DNA of 64,000 bases. Origin: Flavobacterium sp. HBTb2-11-1. Lineage in GTDB: Bacteria > Bacteroidota > Bacteroidia > Flavobacteriales > Flavobacteriaceae. This document shows, in pieces, positions 61,585-64,000 of this stretch. A program made the translations under genes and the position numbers. A model generated the notes under the pieces. It saw nothing but the letters and a program-made list of their open reading frames with translations, did no database searches and was not told the DNA's origin. Numbering within the stretch: the first letter of the stretch is position 1; each line of letters opens with the position of its first letter. The stretch is from contig NZ_WUMO01000008.1 of assembly GCF_009826975.1 (NCBI RefSeq), forward strand, positions 1 to 64,000, read 5' to 3'.

Positions 61585-61780
61585 GAATTATCGATCATCA
61601 TTAAGGCTTCGAGTTTACTCAGGCTGACAAAATTTTGTAATTTCTTTTTGTTGTAATGTTACGAAAAATGCTTTTGAGAAATTGAAATTAAAATAAAATT
61701 CTAATTTCATTGCATTTAATATCAGAAATAAAAACTACTTTTAAAACCGCTTCAAAAGCAAGTTTTTAAACCTTTTTATA

Positions 61781-62704
61781 ATGAACCCGCTCCAGCTTAA
61801 AATAAAATCACACTTTTTATTTCTTATTACAATAACTTTTACAAATTTTATATACGCTCAGACATCAAAGGAAAAAAGCAATTCCATAATAGCAAAAGGC
61901 GCAGTTCTCACCAAACTATCAGATCAATTCAGTTTTACAGAGGGACCTGCTACAGATAAAAAAGGAAATATCTATTTTACGGATCAGCCTAATAATAGGA
62001 TCATGAAATGGTCAGTTAATGGCAAACTTTCTGTTTTTATGGAAAATGCAGGAAGAGCAAACGGTTTGTATTTTGATCACACAGGCAATCTTTTGGCTTG
62101 CGCCGATGAAAAAAATGAACTATGGAAAATAGATCAAAGCAAAAATTATACTGTAATACTAAATAACTTCGAAGGAAAAAGGCTGAATGGTCCTAATGAT
62201 CTTTGGGTTGACCCAAAAGACGGGATCTATTTTACAGACCCTTTTTACCAAAGGGATTATTGGACACATAACTCCAAAGAAATAGAGAAAGAATGCGTTT
62301 ACTATTTATCTCCGAATAAATCCAAAATTATCAACGTTGCCAATGACCTTGTAAAACCAAATGGCATTATTGGAACTTCGGATGGAAAAACCTTATACGT
62401 AGCCGACATAGGTGCTAATAAAACGTATTCTTATATAATCGAAAGCAACGGTTCTTTAGGCAAAAAAACGCTGTTTACCGAATCAGGATCAGATGGAATG
62501 ACGATAGATGAGTTCGGAAATATTTACTTAACTGGAAACGGAGTTTCCGTATTCAATCCAAAAGGAGAAAAAATAGCCCATATTGATGTTCCTGAATCTT
62601 GGACAGCTAATGTTTGTTTTGGAGGGAAAAAATTTAAAACATTATTTATTACTGCTGGGAAAAGTGTTTATACGGTAGAAATGAACGTTCGAGGAATGAA
62701 ATAA
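61781..62704 (+). CDS. SMP-30/gluconolactonase family exported protein
   Basis: A 307-residue exported protein (signal peptide about 1-26, ending IYAQ) forming a six-bladed propeller of the SMP-30/gluconolactonase/luciferin-regenerating family: FTEGPATDKKGNIYFTDQPNNRIMKW with the Glu metal ligand, ENAGRANGLYFDHTGNLLACADE, GKRLNGPNDLWVDPKDGIYFTDPF with the Asn and Asp ligands, and SGSDGMTIDEFGNIYLTG. It likely hydrolyses a sugar lactone in the periplasm. It stands alone, after the toxin-antitoxin pair. Confidence 0.9.
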   Translation: MNPLQLKIKSHFLFLITITFTNFIYAQTSKEKSNSIIAKGAVLTKLSDQFSFTEGPATDKKGNIYFTDQPNNRIMKWSVNGKLSVFMENAGRANGLYFDHTGNLLACADEKNELWKIDQSKNYTVILNNFEGKRLNGPNDLWVDPKDGIYFTDPFYQRDYWTHNSKEIEKECVYYLSPNKSKIINVANDLVKPNGIIGTSDGKTLYVADIGANKTYSYIIESNGSLGKKTLFTESGSDGMTIDEFGNIYLTGNGVSVFNPKGEKIAHIDVPESWTANVCFGGKKFKTLFITAGKSVYTVEMNVRGMK

Positions 62705-62953
62705 TCGATAATCAGCACTATTATTTCTTTTGTTTATTTTAAACACTTTTTCTAAAATTTGATTGGAATTTAATTCTTCAGTGAGAAATTAGACTTTTTT
62801 TAAGAATAAAAAAACTTCAAAATCATCTTAATTAGGTTTAATTTTGGTTTAAAATGAAATTTACAAAAACACAAGACCTTTCAAAACACCTTATTTTACA
62901 AGTATTTTATAGTTCTCTATGACACAATAAGAAAATATTATGATAAAAATATT
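62705..62953. other. Intergenic region before the TetR promoter
   Basis: AT-rich; I see no terminator or other signal that I would trust before the promoter at 62954. Confidence 0.4.
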
Positions 62954-63010
62954 TTGAAATTCGAAAATCCGCCATACATTTGCCTAACAGTGTTAAACGA
63001 TTTAATACTT
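62954..63010 (+). promoter_or_regulatory. tetR promoter with palindromic operator
   Basis: TTG (62954-62956), an 18-base spacer and TACATTTG (62975-62982) are followed two bases later by the perfect 11-bp palindrome TAACAGTGTTA (62985-62995) and the shared tail AACGATTTAATA. The operator covers the expected start point, consistent with autorepression. The same 24-bp sequence recurs four times between 63630 and 63850. Confidence 0.75.
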
Positions 63011-63017
63011 GAATACA

Positions 63018-63611
63018 ATGGCTAGCAAAGATCGAATTTTAAGACAAAAAGAAGAGACAAGAAATAATATTCTTGGCGCTGCTTATGATATCGTAAAAGA
63101 TGAAGGCTGGAATGGTTTGAGTATGCGTAAAATTGCCGACAGAATCGAATATACTGCTCCTATTATTTATGAATATTTCTCGAATAAAGAAGCAATATTA
63201 GAAGAACTGACAGGCAAAGGTTTTATTAAACTGGCTAAAGAGTTGCAGACTGCAAAAGACAAGTTTGAAAAACCAGAAGATCAGTTAGAAGCCATGTGGA
63301 TGACTTATTGGGATTTTGCTTTTACTAATACTGAAATGTATCAACTTATGTTTGGTGTTCAAATGACTTGCTGCGCACAGCGATGTTCGGCTCAGGAAGC
63401 ACCTTACAAATTGTTTACTGGTGTCATTGCTGAAATTATGAAGGACAGCAATCCTAGTGAAGATATCATAAAACAAAAATATTTTACTTTCTTTTCTGTT
63501 ATTCATGGTTTAATCGCCATCAACATCATTAACAAAAGTGATATTTTAGAAACCATAAATGCTCAGATTTTGAAGGATGCTATTACTGGTATCATCAAAT
63601 CTATACAATAA
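63018..63611 (+). CDS. TetR/AcrR-family repressor
   Basis: A 197-residue regulator from ATG 63018 (MASKDRILRQKEE); a TTG at 63009 three codons earlier is weaker. The N-terminal helix-turn-helix (about 10-60) includes EETRNNILGAAYDIVKDEGWNGLSMRKIADRIEYTAPIIYEYFSNKEAILEEL in pieces typical of the family. The C-terminal ligand-binding domain has a Cys cluster, MTCCAQRCSAQE (about 115-126), which might respond to thiols or metals. It precedes a lipoprotein gene that is cut by the window end, probably an efflux adaptor, with operator-like repeats between. Confidence 0.9.
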   Translation: MASKDRILRQKEETRNNILGAAYDIVKDEGWNGLSMRKIADRIEYTAPIIYEYFSNKEAILEELTGKGFIKLAKELQTAKDKFEKPEDQLEAMWMTYWDFAFTNTEMYQLMFGVQMTCCAQRCSAQEAPYKLFTGVIAEIMKDSNPSEDIIKQKYFTFFSVIHGLIAINIINKSDILETINAQILKDAITGIIKSIQ

Positions 63612-63629
63612 AAAAAATTTTCAATTTTA

Positions 63630-63850
63630 CTTAACAGTGTAAAATGATTTAAACGGGATAACATAGAATCCTTTTTTTTATAACTTTCGCTTAACACTGT
63701 TAGAAAATTTAATAAAGGTAATAAAAGCTCTTTTTTTAGACTTTTACTTAACAACGTTAGATAATTTAATACTGATTTAAAATAGAATTGGAAAGGCTTA
63801 CTGTATGGAAATTTGCGCACATTTACTTAACAACGTTAGATAATTTAATT
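63630..63850 (+). repeat. Four operator-like repeats between tetR and the next gene
   Basis: Copies at 63630-63653, 63690-63714, 63747-63770 and 63826-63850 share CTTAACANNGTTAGATAATTT-like sequence (20 bases or fewer quoted), and the same sequence occurs once in the tetR promoter (62983-63010). Copy-to-copy spacing is about 60, 57 and 79 bases. Copy 3 has the perfect palindrome TAACACTGTTA. They are probably extra TetR-binding sites upstream of the efflux gene. Confidence 0.75.
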
Positions 63851-63928
63851 CAATTAAATATGAATCCCGAGAATGCCAGAATACCAAAGAATTTTATCCG
63901 AGAAAATGTTCAACCAATTAAAACCACA

Positions 63929-64000
63929 ATGAAAATGAAAAATGTAATTATAACCAGTTTTATCCTGGCCTTAGTTTTAAGCAGCTGTGCCGACAAAAAT
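63929..64000 (+). CDS. Lipoprotein, probable efflux adaptor, cut by window end
   Basis: Only the first 24 codons are in the window: MKMKNVIITSFILALVLSSC then Ala-Asp-Lys-Asn. A lipobox LSSC is seen at Cys20. An in-frame ATG at 63860 would add 23 residues before the signal sequence and is less likely. Because a TetR gene with operator-like repeats directly precedes it, an RND-type periplasmic adaptor is likely, but this is an inference from position. Confidence 0.6.
   Translation, partial: MKMKNVIITSFILALVLSSCADKN

Noticed and set aside
63563..63820. 85-codon minus-strand frame with repeating LTLLSK-like words
   Set aside because: The internal repetition follows the operator-like repeats at 63630-63770, and the frame also overlaps the end of tetR.

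Overview
The window is AT-rich, densely coded DNA from a Bacteroidota bacterium, almost certainly Flavobacterium or a close relative. The evidence is a SusC/SusD pair, TonB-dependent receptors, lipoprotein signals, Bacteroidota-type promoters (TTG-N17-20-TAnnTTTG), weak ribosome-binding sites and many large palindromic intergenic repeats. I see no tRNA, rRNA, CRISPR array or transposase gene.

Region 1 (1-19170) is a pectin polysaccharide-utilization locus on the minus strand. It runs from a GH28 galacturonidase (top end 17684) through SusC, SusD, an esterase, a DUF4861 protein, GH105, GH43, a PL10-CE8 fusion and a second GH28 to a CE12 rhamnogalacturonan acetylesterase. A divergent LacI regulator lies at 17934-18962. 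Region 2 (19200-29120), also minus strand, encodes the intracellular uronate pathway: kduI, kduD, uxaC, kdgK, kdgA, uxaB and uxaA, plus an exuT-type transporter upstream. Galacturonate (UxaC-UxaB-UxaA) and unsaturated uronate products (KduI-KduD) converge on 2-keto-3-deoxygluconate, then KdgK and KdgA give pyruvate and glyceraldehyde-3-phosphate. Three promoters (PUL, kduI, exuT) carry the same LacI-type operator butted against the -7 box, so both regions look like one regulon.

Region 3 (29528-36846) has an esterase, a three-gene xusABC-like xenosiderophore/iron uptake operon (PepSY protein, DUF4374 lipoprotein, TonB receptor) and a divergent AraC regulator with two 13-bp direct repeats 21 bp apart. 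Region 4 (36847-43103) holds a tandem array of about 145-bp units, most carrying a promoter-like core. It is followed by a small receiver-like protein, an exported isochorismatase-fold hydrolase, an exported amidohydrolase, an outer-membrane porin and a 2H phosphodiesterase.

Region 5 (43240-54917) contains an AraC regulator, two short-chain dehydrogenases and a PepSY-like periplasmic protein. A LytTR/histidine-kinase pair then lies divergent to a TolC-RND-adaptor efflux operon whose RND pump has an EF-hand-like loop. Region 6 (54918-64000) is accessory in character: a DUF6602 nuclease-like orphan, a small protein preceded by a structured RNA candidate, a PfpI-like protein, AraC, DoxX and cupin genes, a ParE/RelE-type toxin-antitoxin pair, an SMP-30 family protein, and a TetR gene followed by an array of operator-like repeats leading into a lipoprotein gene cut by the window end.
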